From: Colwellia piezophila ATCC BAA-637
GTDB taxonomy: Bacteria; Pseudomonadota; Gammaproteobacteria; Enterobacterales; Alteromonadaceae
Assembly: GCF_000378625.1 (NCBI RefSeq)
Contig: NZ_KB905168.1
Span: 186,001 to 250,000, forward strand
Direction: 5' to 3'
DNA length: 64,000 nucleotides
The translations under genes and the position numbers were made by a program. The notes beneath the pieces are model-generated. The model was not told the origin of the DNA. It saw nothing but the letters and a program-made list of their open reading frames with translations, and made no database searches. Shown here in pieces: positions 35,542 through 45,139 of this stretch (position 1 is its first letter; every line of letters starts with the position of its first letter).

Positions 35542-36687
35542 TTGAAGAAATTATCATTAAAGCAAAGGCGTAGTGATATTTTACGTTGTTTACGAGATAG
35601 GAAGAAGCATCTTAAGAATAATAATTCAAGTAAATATGATGATAAAAATAAAAGTAGTGAGTGGAAAGAAATTAATCGGTGGATTGATTCCTTAATAATA
35701 AAAAAAACAATAAAAATTGAGAAGTTGAAAAGAAGAAATTTTATACTTTTTCTACCTGAGTCTTTAAATTTTTGTGATGATTATGAAGAAACAGCTTTAT
35801 ACTTTCAAGTTATTAGAAAGTTAGGGCACGGTAATAAATTAAGTAATAAAGCCTACAAACTAAAATCTGTTAATTTTGACAGTTTGAAAAAAATATCAAC
35901 GTCCGCATCTTTAGTATTAACTGCTGAAATTTCAAAATGGGAAGATATATTAAATGCTGATTTAGTGCCAAACATTGAGAATTGGCAACCTGAAATAATT
36001 GAGCAATTTTTGGAAGTTGGTTTCTTTGATTTATTTAATAACCAGCCTGAACTTCCCAAAGTAAGTAATACATCAGATTTAGCATTAGTTAAATATATTA
36101 AAGGGCAATGCGGAGACGCAAAAAAATCAAGGGTTTTAAGAAAAGCATTACAGCAATTAATTGGTGACGATATAAATAAGTGGACATTTTTACGAAGTGG
36201 CCTAGATGAAGCAATTACAAATGTATCTCATCACGCATACCCTGAACATAAGTACAAAAACAATGCTGAGAAAAACTGGTATCTAACTGGTTCATTAAAC
36301 AAAAGTACTAAAGAATTGAAAATTGTTTTTTATGATCAAGGTATTGGTATTCCTAATACTCTTAAAGCCTCAGAGTTATGGGAAAAAATATATAAATCTT
36401 TAAGTTTTATTCCACAAGCTCAAAGAAAGCTTGATTCGATTTTAATCAAAGCAGCTGTTGAAGTCGAACGTACAAGTACTGGTGAAGAAGATAGAGGTAA
36501 AGGCTTACAAGATTTATTAGAATTTATTAAGCACCGTAGTGACGGATACTTGTCTATAATTAGTCAACGAGGCCTTTATAAATATTCAATTATTAATGGC
36601 AAAGTTAAAAACAAATCTGAATCATTTAAAGCTCCTATTCTTGGAACTTTATTAATTTGGAGTGTAACCCTCGAAGGGGAAATATAA
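35542..36687 (+). CDS. GHKL (HSP90/histidine-kinase-like) ATPase of the cassette
   Basis: The 381-aa protein starts at TTG (35542) with AAGGAAG 5 bases upstream. Its N-terminal 60 residues are Lys/Arg-rich. The C-terminal half is a GHKL ATP-binding domain: N-box DEAITN at 222-227, G1 DQGIGIP at 265-271, G2 GEEDRGKGL at 314-322, and the final GTLLIW strand at 368-373. There is no phospho-accepting H-box or receiver, so it resembles the anti-sigma kinase type (RsbW-like) more than a classical histidine kinase. It is zero bases from the next gene, which encodes a STAS-like protein, a natural partner for such an ATPase. Function as a defence or signalling module is an inference. Confidence 0.82.
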   Translation: MKKLSLKQRRSDILRCLRDRKKHLKNNNSSKYDDKNKSSEWKEINRWIDSLIIKKTIKIEKLKRRNFILFLPESLNFCDDYEETALYFQVIRKLGHGNKLSNKAYKLKSVNFDSLKKISTSASLVLTAEISKWEDILNADLVPNIENWQPEIIEQFLEVGFFDLFNNQPELPKVSNTSDLALVKYIKGQCGDAKKSRVLRKALQQLIGDDINKWTFLRSGLDEAITNVSHHAYPEHKYKNNAEKNWYLTGSLNKSTKELKIVFYDQGIGIPNTLKASELWEKIYKSLSFIPQAQRKLDSILIKAAVEVERTSTGEEDRGKGLQDLLEFIKHRSDGYLSIISQRGLYKYSIINGKVKNKSESFKAPILGTLLIWSVTLEGEI

Positions 36688-37080
36688 ATGAATATAGATT
36701 TCGATATTGGTGAACAATTTTCCAAAGATCCTACAGGTCGTTTTTATAACGAATACAAAGGGACTAAAATGAAAAACAATTTAAGTAGCGGCGAGGCATT
36801 TCGAGAAGAGAAATTACGTGGCCTATTAAATAATCTAAATGCCAACCAAAAAATCAACTTTATATTAGATAATGACGTAGAAGCTTATGGTTCTTCATTT
36901 TTAGTTGAAGGATTTGCAGGTATAGTTAAGTATGGCTATATGGAAGCGGACTCAATGTTAGGTAAAATTAAATTTACATATACTGATCAAGATTTTGAAT
37001 TTTATGAAAATAAAATCAAACAATATATAAAGGAAGCCAAATTTAATTGTAAAGAATATGAATCAACCAAGGATGAATAA
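36688..37080 (+). CDS. DUF4325 STAS-like protein of the cassette
   Basis: The 130-aa protein has the DUF4325 pattern: DPTGRFYNEYKG near residue 14-25, LSSGEAFREEKL at 32-43, INFILDNDVEAYGSSFL at 56-72 and EGFAGIVKYGYM. The SGE and GSSFLVE positions are the conserved core. Family knowledge: these domains resemble STAS/anti-anti-sigma folds and are often encoded beside GHKL ATPases. It starts right after the ATPase stop with an AAGGGG site, and ends right before the third gene. A partner-switching role is inferred. Confidence 0.82.
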   Translation: MNIDFDIGEQFSKDPTGRFYNEYKGTKMKNNLSSGEAFREEKLRGLLNNLNANQKINFILDNDVEAYGSSFLVEGFAGIVKYGYMEADSMLGKIKFTYTDQDFEFYENKIKQYIKEAKFNCKEYESTKDE

Positions 37081-37560
37081 ATGGATTTACTCAAAGCATT
37101 CTTTCTAGTTGTTATAGCATCGTTTTCAGCCTTCGTATTTAATTACTTTCATTGGAAATTACAAGAAAAAAGCAAATCTATATTTTCAACGGCCTCCGCT
37201 TTAAAAGAGTACTTGGAGTTATTAGAGGAAAAGTCGATTCTATACTGGGCTAATGATTATAAAGCCGATTGTAGCCCTACTTTAAAACAAGAAAAAAAGA
37301 TTCTAGAAATTGAAATTACATCTTCACTTAAGGTTGTAAGAACGTTAACGAGAGAGCTTAACTCGATCATACAAGACAAAGTTTATAAATCAGAAATCGT
37401 CAAACTAAGTAACTTTTCATCTAATATTTATGACTTAGTAACTGGTGACGAATTTGAAGAAGAAGTAATACCTTCAGATTTCAAAAGATGCTCAAAAATA
37501 TCTATACAAACCAATGGAATAAAAGTAATTGTTTTAAAAGTTATGAACGGAAATAGATAA
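37081..37560 (+). CDS. Membrane-anchored coiled protein, third gene of the cassette
   Basis: The 159-aa protein has one N-terminal membrane helix (about residues 4-24, LLKAFFLVVIASFSAFVF) followed by a helical, charged cytoplasmic or periplasmic part with heptad-like Leu/Glu/Lys (residues 28-110) and a short beta-rich end. I know no family. An AAGGATG site lies 6 bases before the ATG. It could be an effector that acts at the membrane under control of the ATPase/STAS pair, or an anchor for the complex. Both are inferences. Confidence 0.7.
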   Translation: MDLLKAFFLVVIASFSAFVFNYFHWKLQEKSKSIFSTASALKEYLELLEEKSILYWANDYKADCSPTLKQEKKILEIEITSSLKVVRTLTRELNSIIQDKVYKSEIVKLSNFSSNIYDLVTGDEFEEEVIPSDFKRCSKISIQTNGIKVIVLKVMNGNR

Positions 37561-37572
37561 AACGTTTCTCTT

Positions 37573-38175
37573 ATGCCTAAAAGCCATCATTACGGCAGAA
37601 CACAAAAAAAGGCTTACACTAGTGAATATCACCTTGTTAACGCCAATGTGTTTAAAATTATACTTACAAAGCCATTAGGTAATTACTCTCTTACCTCTGA
37701 ACACCTTAATGATGAACATTCAAAAATATAATTATCTGAAAATAAAGATGGCGTTCGTTATATAACATTCACCATAAACGATAAGCCCCATGATATTGCC
37801 CTGAAGCTCGATAGCAGCAGCGCAAGCAATAAACTTTACATAACTGCCCATACTGCCAAAAACAACGCCAAAGCCTCTACGCGATCAATAATGCCTATGT
37901 GACGTCAATGTATCGGCTTACATTACGCAAGCCAAAGTAAACGACCACAAGACAGGTTAATGAGGCGCATTAGAAAGCTAAGAAAATAATTATGGGGTTT
38001 TGATTGGCCTGATATTAATAATATGTTTGAAAACATTTATTACTGGCCTAAGCCTAAGTGGCTGCGCTGGAAAACATTTGAACAGAAGCGGAACAATATT
38101 ATCCTACTAGAAAAGAAGTATTGGCCTACGGCTATTACTCAAATGAAAACAACTTTTGGTGATAGTGTTATTTAA
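37573..38175 (+). pseudogene. Decayed element gene, one open frame with three stops
   Basis: Starting from an ATG at 37573, one frame can be read for about 200 codons with only three internal stops (TAA at 37729, TGA at 37900, TAA at 37987) before a final TAA at 38173. No frameshift is needed. The text YYWPKPKWLRWKTFEQKRN near the C-terminus looks protein-like. The family is not recognised. The simplest reading is a gene inactivated by nonsense mutations. The stretch 38176-38380 shows nothing I can name. Confidence 0.55.
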
Positions 38176-38380
38176 ACTATCCAAATATGAGTTACCTGAA
38201 TTTACATATACGGTCTTTCCCGCAGTCAACCACTCACCCTGAAATTAGATAGTTTAATGTTATCCCTATTCATAACTCAAACAATGTAACTTCAATCACA
38301 ATCCCTTACTTAAAGATATAAATGACTTGGCATGGCTGCGGATGTTTTATGCCACCTTCCGCTGGGCGATTGTAAGTCCT

Positions 38381-38812
38381 TTATTTTAAACTCAATATAT
38401 TTTCAAGTAAGCACTTAAACCCCTTTAATCCATCATTCATAGGGACTCTGTACTTAGCTCCTACCCGCTGTGTTGTCGCATTGTTTTGTGGAAATTTTTT
38501 ATAATTAGAACTTAGACTCATACGCCCTAGCTTGCTTTTTCTAAGGCTACCTATCTTCACCTTGTTTGGATCAATAACAGAATCTAATTGTTCACAAAAG
38601 TCAGGGTGAATAGTGACATTTATAGTAGCTTCTGAAGTATTAGCATAACGACCAATATATATGAATTGTTTGTATCCTATTAATCCCACATCAATTTCAA
38701 TTTCTTTTTTAGTATTACCTGACTCTTTTATCATTAACTCATTAATGACAGATTTCAATTTCGATTCAAACGGTAATGTTAATGTTGAATCCTGATTCCA
38801 TAAATCGTTCAT
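38381..38812 (-). CDS. Unknown 143-aa protein in the element
   Basis: The protein reads leftward, opposite to the rest of the element. It has a helical N-terminal part, a central KKEIEIDVGLIGYKQFIYIG-type beta segment (residues 35-55) and a Lys/Ser-rich region (SLRKSKLGRMSLSSNYKK) near residue 88-105. No signal or membrane segment is seen and no family is recognised. AAAGG lies a few bases before the ATG. It is a cargo gene of unknown role. Confidence 0.5.
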   Translation of the reverse strand: MNDLWNQDSTLTLPFESKLKSVINELMIKESGNTKKEIEIDVGLIGYKQFIYIGRYANTSEATINVTIHPDFCEQLDSVIDPNKVKIGSLRKSKLGRMSLSSNYKKFPQNNATTQRVGAKYRVPMNDGLKGFKCLLENILSLK

Positions 38813-39153
38813 ACAGTGCTTTCCTTTTATTTTTTAAATTATCAATTTCTCAATAACTTAGCACCTAAGTATTTACAAAGTAAGGCCTCTACAGCCCTCC
38901 GCCAGTTCCCGCCAGATAATCAAAAAAAACGCATACTAGACAATTAGTTACAAGAGCCATTCCTTAGGACCTCTACAACTTATTTTTATTTGATACCCAA
39001 ATGATCATTTAAAAGGCGAAAACTCATTATTTAAACATATGGAATAGTTAGCTCCCCATGACTTAAATCGCAGAGATAGCTCAAAGGAAAGTTTGAAAGT
39101 AGATACTGGTATATTCTTGTTAGCTAAATAAAAATGAGCCTATAACTATCAAG
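38813..39153. other. 341-base gap in the element, no gene seen
   Basis: The stretch is AT-rich with stops in all frames. A small GC-rich island (CCTCCGCCAGTTCCCGCCAG, near 38896-38917) stands out. It may hold the promoters of the leftward 38381-38812 gene. Nothing else can be supported. Confidence 0.5.
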
Positions 39154-39630
39154 TCAATTATGGCCTGTCATTGTTCCAAGATCATTTTGAATTAACCATT
39201 TATGACTATGAAGCGATTTTAACGGGGGGAGTTCATCAAGCTTTTCTAGCTCATAAATTTTCTGTTGCTGTTCAAATTCAATTATAGCCTTATCAACCGG
39301 ACAAGTTGAATACGACTTACATTCCTGACAACTTTCGATTACTAAGGACCATTCTATAGGCCCTACGGATTTTTTATACTCTAACCATAGCAATCGTCTG
39401 TCATCCATACTCAAGCTATCTAAAAACACTAAAACTGAATTGCCATAATATTCTTTAAATTCTTGTTTATACGAACTGGCATCAATAATTAAATTAGCGT
39501 ATTCATTGTGATCAATTTTGAAATGGCGGTAGTAAATCCCTTTCATTGTCTGACTCATAATAAATGGAGTCCCACAAATGCCGCGAGATTGCTTCGAAAT
39601 GCTAGTAGAGCTTAATAGGTTTTGAATCAT
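39154..39630 (-). CDS. Unknown 158-aa Cys-containing protein in the element
   Basis: The protein has a cysteine cluster SCQECKSYSTCPVDKA (about residues 110-125) that could bind a metal, and a charged helical C-terminus (FEQQQKIYELEKLDELPPL). No membrane segment or known family was recognised. The start is uncertain: in-frame ATGs occur at 39630, 39558 and 39546, and no strong ribosome site decides. It is the last gene before the right end of the element, in leftward orientation. Confidence 0.5.
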   Translation of the reverse strand: MIQNLLSSTSISKQSRGICGTPFIMSQTMKGIYYRHFKIDHNEYANLIIDASSYKQEFKEYYGNSVLVFLDSLSMDDRRLLWLEYKKSVGPIEWSLVIESCQECKSYSTCPVDKAIIEFEQQQKIYELEKLDELPPLKSLHSHKWLIQNDLGTMTGHN

Positions 39631-39747
39631 CGATTACTTACATTCAATATTGTTGGGCAATTAAGTATGAGTATAAGGTTTTACTGAGGATATTTTTATA
39701 TCACAAAATAATTTATTCTTATACCTGTTGAGTAAACCAACTCGAAA

Positions 39748-39767
39748 GTAACACTCAAGGTAACACT
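39748..39767 (+). promoter_or_regulatory. Right pair of GTAACACT repeats (candidate integrase arm sites)
   Basis: GTAACACT occurs at 39748 and 39760, the same sequence, same orientation and same 12-base spacing as the pair near the left end (31557, 31569). They lie about 55 bases inside the right att copy. Confidence 0.5.
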
Positions 39768-39819
39768 GAACTCAATAAACCTAATAAAACCCTAAAACTA
39801 AAGGCCCACAGAACACAAC

Positions 39820-39838
39820 TCGACTCCTGTCGGACCAT
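39820..39838 (+). other. attR: partial copy of the tRNA-Arg 3' end
   Basis: TCGACTCCTGTCGG followed by ACCAT repeats the tRNA end with a 4-base deletion relative to attL. It marks the right boundary of the element. Confidence 0.7.
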
Positions 39839-39848
39839 AATCAACAGA

Positions 39849-40040
39849 CTAAAGCATCCCTAAGACACTCTTTTGGTAATAATTATCATTATTTTCCACA
39901 TGGATTATCGCTTGCTGAACAGAACCAAAATAATAGCAGAGTAACTTTTTACGTTTGTTGCTAATAGTGAGGGGCAGGTCGAGTTGTTGAACAACATCAA
40001 GCCAAGTTTTAACTAAGGTTAATGGCGGAAGTTCTTGCAT
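39849..40040 (-). CDS. Small unknown protein (63 aa) next to attR
   Basis: The frame starts MQELPPLTLVKTW and has the text SNKRKKLLCYYFGSVQQAI; no domain is recognised. AAGGATG lies just upstream of the ATG, a good ribosome site. It lies 10 bases outside attR, so it probably belongs to the host chromosome, though it may have come with an older insertion. Confidence 0.5.
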   Translation of the reverse strand: MQELPPLTLVKTWLDVVQQLDLPLTISNKRKKLLCYYFGSVQQAIIHVENNDNYYQKSVLGML

Positions 40041-40636
40041 AATTTCATCCTTGAAAGTAATAATTAATAGTACTTTACGTTAAATAGCTGTTGATTCAAA
40101 GGTTATGATACCAAGTACATTCATTAATTGACCACGTAGCGAAAATTAAAAAACTGAGAGGTAATGCATTGATTGAAGAGAATGGTAGTCCGGATAATAA
40201 TCAGGATAATTTGCTCCTGCATTATCTAATAAGGTACTTCCTGTACCGTCTGTACTCTATAAGAACACCATGCATGTAGCGTCCTTATCGAAATCAATAA
40301 CGACGCATGTAACCTGTGCATTTATTAGGTACTCGCTCTTAGGGAGTTTATTCGCGGATCAATTCATTAGTGTAATTGCTATTACGACCCCTTATTAATT
40401 TCTTATCACCTTTGATATAAAACACACTCACAGAGACGGCAAGGCAAACGAATTATATTAAAATGGAGGTAGAGTCACGCTATTCATATGAATATACTTA
40501 AACTTTCTGGTAGGGCGCTTAAGTAGCCCATTATAGGTAATGGCTAGCTACGTCCTCATTGTGATACTCGATCATCACCATAAATCATTCGCTTGACGTT
40601 TCATTTGAATCCATGGAATAACCCACAAGGTAAAAT
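40041..40636. other. Long non-coding gap between attR flank and parB
   Basis: No supported gene is present. It contains copy B of dispersed repeat R1 (40280-40349) and otherwise short broken frames. It looks like an accumulation of repeat remnants. Confidence 0.5.
40280..40349 (+). repeat. Dispersed repeat family R1, copy B
   Basis: CGTCCTTATCGAAATCAATAA, then GCATGTAA and TTATTAGGTACTCGC with GGGAG, match copies at 26801 and 48328 in the same order and orientation. Confidence 0.65.
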
Positions 40637-40660
40637 ACAAAAAACCAGCATGTCGCTGGC
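40637..40660 (-). terminator. Terminator downstream of parB
   Basis: On the minus strand GCCAGC, a 5-base loop and GCTGGT form a stem followed by TTTTTTG, 30 bases after the parB stop. It should end the leftward rsmG-parA-parB transcript. Confidence 0.75.
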
Positions 40661-40688
40661 TTTTATATAGAGTTATTAACAATAACGC

Positions 40689-41600
40689 TTAGTTAATTTT
40701 GGCTAATATCTCTTCAAGTTTGGCTAAGTTGTCGTATGAGATAACAAGCTTACCTTTACCATTTTTATTGTGGTTTATCACAACTTGAGCACCAATTTTA
40801 TCTGCTAAGCTTTGTTCCAACGCAATTGTCTCAATAGCTTTTGCTACTTTTTCTTTTACTGCGACCGGATTTTGAATCTTTTTAATTAAAGCTTCTGTAT
40901 CTCTTACCGTTAATTCTTTAGTGGCTACCGTTTGCGCCGCTGTCGTTTGTACATCACCTTCTAATGCCAATAAAGCACGGGCATGACCCATTTCAATATC
41001 ACCATTTTCTAAAAAAGTTTTAACTTCTTCGTTTAAATTATTTAAACGTAATAGGTTACTCACGGTTGTACGTGATTTACCAATAGCGGTGGCAACTTCC
41101 TGATGGGTTAAATCAAATTCAGTTAATAAGCGATGTAAGGCGATAGCTTCTTCCATGGCATTAAGATCTTCACGCTGGATATTCTCAATAAGCGCGATAG
41201 CCACCGCTGATTCATCCGGTACGTTTTTAATTAAGCAGGGAATGACATCAAGCTGTGCTAATTTAGCTGCGCGCCAACGGCGTTCACCAGCAATTATTTC
41301 ATATTGGCCATCAGCAACTAAACGAACAACTATCGGTTGAATAATACCTTGAGATTTAATTGATAATGATAACTCTTCAAGACCTGTATCTGACATTTCA
41401 CGACGTGGTTGGTATTTACCCGGTACTAATTTAGTAATAGCCAATTTTTGTAATTCATTATCTGTGTTTTGCACACTATCGCTTGCTTCAGTGGTATTAG
41501 CTGCGATTGCTTCTGCAGGTGCGGCTGAGATTTGTGGCGATAATAAAGCATCAAGTCCGCGACCTAAGCGACTAACGCCTTTACGTTTTGCTGTACTCAT
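40689..41600 (-). CDS. parB: Chromosome partitioning protein ParB
   Basis: The 303-aa protein has the N-terminal RGLDALL motif, the CTP-binding/ParB domain with PRREMS and AGERRWRAAKLA (GERR box), and HTH (LTHQEVATAIGKSRTTVSNLL). It loads on parS and spreads to form the partition complex near the origin. Two perfect parS sites lie in recF, about 14 kb to the right. It is 14 bases downstream of parA in one operon. Confidence 0.95.
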   Translation of the reverse strand: MSTAKRKGVSRLGRGLDALLSPQISAAPAEAIAANTTEASDSVQNTDNELQKLAITKLVPGKYQPRREMSDTGLEELSLSIKSQGIIQPIVVRLVADGQYEIIAGERRWRAAKLAQLDVIPCLIKNVPDESAVAIALIENIQREDLNAMEEAIALHRLLTEFDLTHQEVATAIGKSRTTVSNLLRLNNLNEEVKTFLENGDIEMGHARALLALEGDVQTTAAQTVATKELTVRDTEALIKKIQNPVAVKEKVAKAIETIALEQSLADKIGAQVVINHNKNGKGKLVISYDNLAKLEEILAKIN

Positions 41601-41614
41601 AATTTTCCTTTGCG

Positions 41615-42421
41615 CTAATTTGCGACACTGGCGGTAGCTTTCTGGGCTTTTTTAGCGGCATCATTTTTACGTAACACTTCACCCGCTAGCGCTAAATAGG
41701 CTTTAGCACCTGTTGATGATTTATCATAATACATGGCTGGCGTACCAAAACTCGGCGCTTCAGCTAAACGAACATTTCGAGGGATAACACTACGATAAAC
41801 TTTATCACCAAAATGGCGTTTTAATTGCTCAGATACATCATTTGCTAAACGATTACGAGGATCATACATAGTACGAAGTATGCCTTCAATATGTAATTTA
41901 TCATTCACCACAGAAGTTAGCTTAGTAATAGTATCCATTAGTGCAGTTAAGCCCTCTAATGCATAGTATTCACATTGCATTGGCACTAAAACAGAGTCGG
42001 CTGCCGTCATAGCGTTAACGGTAAGCATATTCAATGATGGTGGACAATCTATGATAATAAAATCATAGTAGTCTTTCACTGGCGCTAAGGCATTTTTTAA
42101 ACGTTGTTCTCGGGCAAAAACGCCCATCAATTTGATTTCTGCGGCAGTAACATCGGCATTGGCTGAAATTAAATGATAAAGACCTGAGGTTTCTTTAATG
42201 ACAACCTGCTCAACACTCTGCTCTTCAACCAGTAATTCATAACAAGTAGCATGAACATTGTATTTATCAACACCACTGGCCATGGTGGCATTACCTTGCG
42301 GATCTAAATCAATTAATAAAACTTTGCGTTTTGTCGCCGCCAATGAGGCAGCCAAATTAACCGCGGTTGTAGTTTTACCCACACCACCTTTTTGGTTTGC
42401 AATTGCTATTATTTTTCCCAC
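41615..42421 (-). CDS. parA: Chromosome partitioning ATPase ParA (Soj)
   Basis: The 268-aa protein has the deviant Walker A KGGVGKTTTAVNLAA at the N-terminus, LLIDLDPQGN (Walker A') and FIIIDCPPSL (Walker B). It should drive ParB-parS complexes apart. The C-terminal Ala/Lys tail is not conserved. It lies between rsmG and parB. Confidence 0.95.
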   Translation of the reverse strand: MGKIIAIANQKGGVGKTTTAVNLAASLAATKRKVLLIDLDPQGNATMASGVDKYNVHATCYELLVEEQSVEQVVIKETSGLYHLISANADVTAAEIKLMGVFAREQRLKNALAPVKDYYDFIIIDCPPSLNMLTVNAMTAADSVLVPMQCEYYALEGLTALMDTITKLTSVVNDKLHIEGILRTMYDPRNRLANDVSEQLKRHFGDKVYRSVIPRNVRLAEAPSFGTPAMYYDKSSTGAKAYLALAGEVLRKNDAAKKAQKATASVAN

Positions 42422-42445
42422 AAGCGCCTCTATTTTTATTTGTTG

Positions 42446-43075
42446 CTAGTGCAATTTCTTCAATACCAGTACATGGCGTTCACCAACCAAGTCAGGTACG
42501 ATAATCTTATGACTGTCTACTAAAGTAATATTTTCAGGTAGTTGGTTAATTTCATCCTGAGGATACTGCCCTTTTAAAGCAAAAAATCGTCCTTGCTCAG
42601 TGGTTATTAAATGCTGACACCAGCTTACCATATCATTAAGGGAAGAGAAGGCACGACTAAGTACACCATCAAAAGCTTGTTCACCTTGATAGTCTTCAAC
42701 TCTTGCCTTCACCGGTGTGACATTAGTGAGTTTTAGTTGAAAAACGGCTTGTCTAAGGAAAGTAATACGCTTACCTAAACTATCTAATAAGACGAAATTT
42801 CTTTCTGGATACAATATGGCTAATGGAATGCCTGGTAAACCAGGACCTGTACCAACATCGATAAAGTTTTCACCTATAAGTACTTCGCCGACCATTAAGC
42901 TATCCATAATGTGTTTAACTAACATTTCACTAGGATCACGAACAGCAGTGAGGTTATAGGCTTTATTCCATTTATTGAGTAACTCAACGTATTGAATAAG
43001 TAAATCGATTTGTTCTTGAGAGACGACTAGCTGCGTTTTACTGATCAGTGTCGTTAATTGCTGTGTTAAATTCAT
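42446..43075 (-). CDS. rsmG: 16S rRNA m7G527 methyltransferase RsmG
   Basis: The 209-aa protein has [20 protein letters not shown], the SAM-binding [17 protein letters not shown] and [10 protein letters not shown]. It methylates G527 of 16S rRNA. It follows mnmG by 73 bases and precedes parA by 24, the usual order beside the origin. Confidence 0.95.
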   Translation of the reverse strand: MNLTQQLTTLISKTQLVVSQEQIDLLIQYVELLNKWNKAYNLTAVRDPSEMLVKHIMDSLMVGEVLIGENFIDVGTGPGLPGIPLAILYPERNFVLLDSLGKRITFLRQAVFQLKLTNVTPVKARVEDYQGEQAFDGVLSRAFSSLNDMVSWCQHLITTEQGRFFALKGQYPQDEINQLPENITLVDSHKIIVPDLVGERHVLVLKKLH

Positions 43076-43148
43076 TTTATTTTTGACGAGCCTTACTGCT
43101 TAACCTTAAATTAAAAGTTAGTTAGCGGCTCGTACCTACCTATTGCTG

Positions 43149-45038
43149 CTACGCTAATTTGCGTAAAAGACCGTGTTTTTTTAAGTAGACTAATAATAAC
43201 GAAATTGCTGCCGGAGTAATACCAGAAATTCGAGAAGCTTTACCAATAGTTTCAGGACGAGCGTCTTTTAGCTTGGCGACAACTTCATTAGACAAGCCTG
43301 AAATTTGTTGGTAATCAAAGTCTGTTGGGATCAAAGTACCTTCATTACGTTTTTTCTTGGCAATTTCGTCAAGCTGTCTGTCTATGTAGCCCGCATATTT
43401 AGTTTGAATCTCAATTTGTTGTGAAGCTTCTTTATCTTCTATTGCCGGACCTAAGCCTTCAATTTTCATTAGATCGGTATAGTTAACTTCCGGGCGACGA
43501 ATTAAGTCTTCTAAATTAGCTTCTTTACTCATGGGTGATTTCAGTAAGGCATTAATTTGATCTATCTGTGTATGATCCTTTTGCACCCAAGTAGATCGTA
43601 AACGTTGACGTTCAAGTTCAATATTTTCCATCTTCTCATTAAATCGTTTCCAGCGGGCGTCATCAACTAAACCGACTTTACGACCTAGTTCTGTTAAGCG
43701 AATATCTGCGTTATCTTCACGGAGTAATAAACGGTATTCAGCGCGAGAAGTAAACATACGATAAGGTTCTTTAGTCCCTAATGTGGCTAAATCATCAATT
43801 AATACCCCCACGTAAGCTTGATCTCTACCAAGAATGAACTCATCACGCTCTTTCACTTTATTCGCTGCGTTAGTACCTGCTATGAGTCCTTGAGCCGCCG
43901 CTTCTTCATAACCGGTAGTACCATTAATTTGTCCGGCAAAATATAAGTTCTCCACAAATTTACTTTCTAAACTTTGTTTTAAATCTCGAGGATCAAAGTA
44001 ATCATATTCAATGGCATAACCAGGGCGAGTAATAAAAGCGTTTTCAAAACCTTTGATTGAGCGTACTAAATTAATCTGTACATCAAAAGGTAAGCTGGTT
44101 GAAATACCATTAGGGTATACTTCATGCGTCGTTAAACCTTCAGGCTCAACAAATATTTGGTGAGAATTTTTATCTGCAAAACGGGTAATTTTGTCTTCAA
44201 TTGATGGACAGTATCTTGGGCCTACACCGTCAATTACGCCCGTATACATAGGTGATCTATCTAAACCATCTCGTATATGCTGGTGGGTTTGTTCGTTAGT
44301 ATGCGTGATATAACATGATATTTGCTCTGGATGATCATCGCGTGATCCCATAAAAGAAAACACCGGTCTAGGTGTATCACCTGCTTGTTCTTCCATCACA
44401 GAAAAATCTAACGATCTTGCATCAAGTCTTGGCGGTGTCCCTGTTTTTAAGCGACCCATTCTAAAGGGCATATCGCGCATTTTTGCAGCTAAATTTACAC
44501 TGGCAGGATCACCGGCTCGACCACCTTGATAATTATTTAAACCAATGTGAATAAGTCCTGAAAGGAAAGTCCCGACGGTAAGCACTACCGTTTTAGCTTT
44601 AAACTTAAGCCCCATTTGGGTTGATACACCGACTACGCGATCGTTTTCAAGGATCAAGTCATCACAAGGCTGCTGAAAAATAGTCAAGTTTTCTTGGTTT
44701 TCCAATACGTTACGAACGTAATTACGATATAAAACACGATCAGCTTGAGCACGAGTAGCTCTTACCGCTGGCCCTTTACTCGAATTCAACGTTCTAAATT
44801 GAATGGCACTATGATCAATGGCTGTAGCCATCAAACCACCCAAGGCATCAATTTCTTTAACCAAATGTCCTTTGCCAATACCACCGATAGCAGGATTACA
44901 AGACATTTGGCCGAGGGTGTCAATGTTATGAGTTAACAACAATGTTTTGCAGCCCATACGTGCTGCTGCAAGTGCGGCTTCTGTTCCTGCATGACCACCA
45001 CCAACAACAATTACGTCAAAAGACTCTTGATACCACAT
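43149..45038 (-). CDS. mnmG: tRNA uridine-5-carboxymethylaminomethyl modification enzyme MnmG (GidA)
   Basis: The 629-aa flavoprotein has the FAD motif [43 protein letters not shown] and the C-terminal MnmE-binding domain ([24 protein letters not shown]). With MnmE (encoded at 46823) it makes the wobble-uridine modification. It is the gene immediately left of oriC, as in many gammaproteobacteria. Confidence 0.96.
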   Translation of the reverse strand: MWYQESFDVIVVGGGHAGTEAALAAARMGCKTLLLTHNIDTLGQMSCNPAIGGIGKGHLVKEIDALGGLMATAIDHSAIQFRTLNSSKGPAVRATRAQADRVLYRNYVRNVLENQENLTIFQQPCDDLILENDRVVGVSTQMGLKFKAKTVVLTVGTFLSGLIHIGLNNYQGGRAGDPASVNLAAKMRDMPFRMGRLKTGTPPRLDARSLDFSVMEEQAGDTPRPVFSFMGSRDDHPEQISCYITHTNEQTHQHIRDGLDRSPMYTGVIDGVGPRYCPSIEDKITRFADKNSHQIFVEPEGLTTHEVYPNGISTSLPFDVQINLVRSIKGFENAFITRPGYAIEYDYFDPRDLKQSLESKFVENLYFAGQINGTTGYEEAAAQGLIAGTNAANKVKERDEFILGRDQAYVGVLIDDLATLGTKEPYRMFTSRAEYRLLLREDNADIRLTELGRKVGLVDDARWKRFNEKMENIELERQRLRSTWVQKDHTQIDQINALLKSPMSKEANLEDLIRRPEVNYTDLMKIEGLGPAIEDKEASQQIEIQTKYAGYIDRQLDEIAKKKRNEGTLIPTDFDYQQISGLSNEVVAKLKDARPETIGKASRISGITPAAISLLLVYLKKHGLLRKLA

Positions 45039-45139
45039 AAATTTACAATCCTGCTTGGTTAAAATTAGTTACGTTTTTATTAAAAAGTGTGCTGCAAAAT
45101 TTGCAACACTCCAAAATTAGGAAACGTATTTTACCGCTT

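Larger units (their letters stand above)
31421..39838 (+). mobile_element. 8.4-kb integrated satellite-like element at tRNA-Arg
   Basis: The segment is bounded by the tRNA 3' end and a partial copy of it, and holds a tyrosine integrase next to attL, an AlpA-like regulator, a YagK/YfjJ-like replication protein, unknown genes, an accessory cassette and a decayed gene. No capsid, packaging or conjugation gene is present. The content fits a P4-like or other phage satellite, or a small integrative element, now perhaps fixed because the right att copy lacks 4 bases. Base composition of the accessory part (about 35450-37560) looks more AT-rich than the flanks. Confidence 0.8.

Noticed and set aside
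37573..38175. Stop-codon readthrough or recoding in the three-stop frame
   Set aside because: Both TAA and TGA occur, there is no structure or recoding signal, and neighbours use the standard code; decay is simpler.
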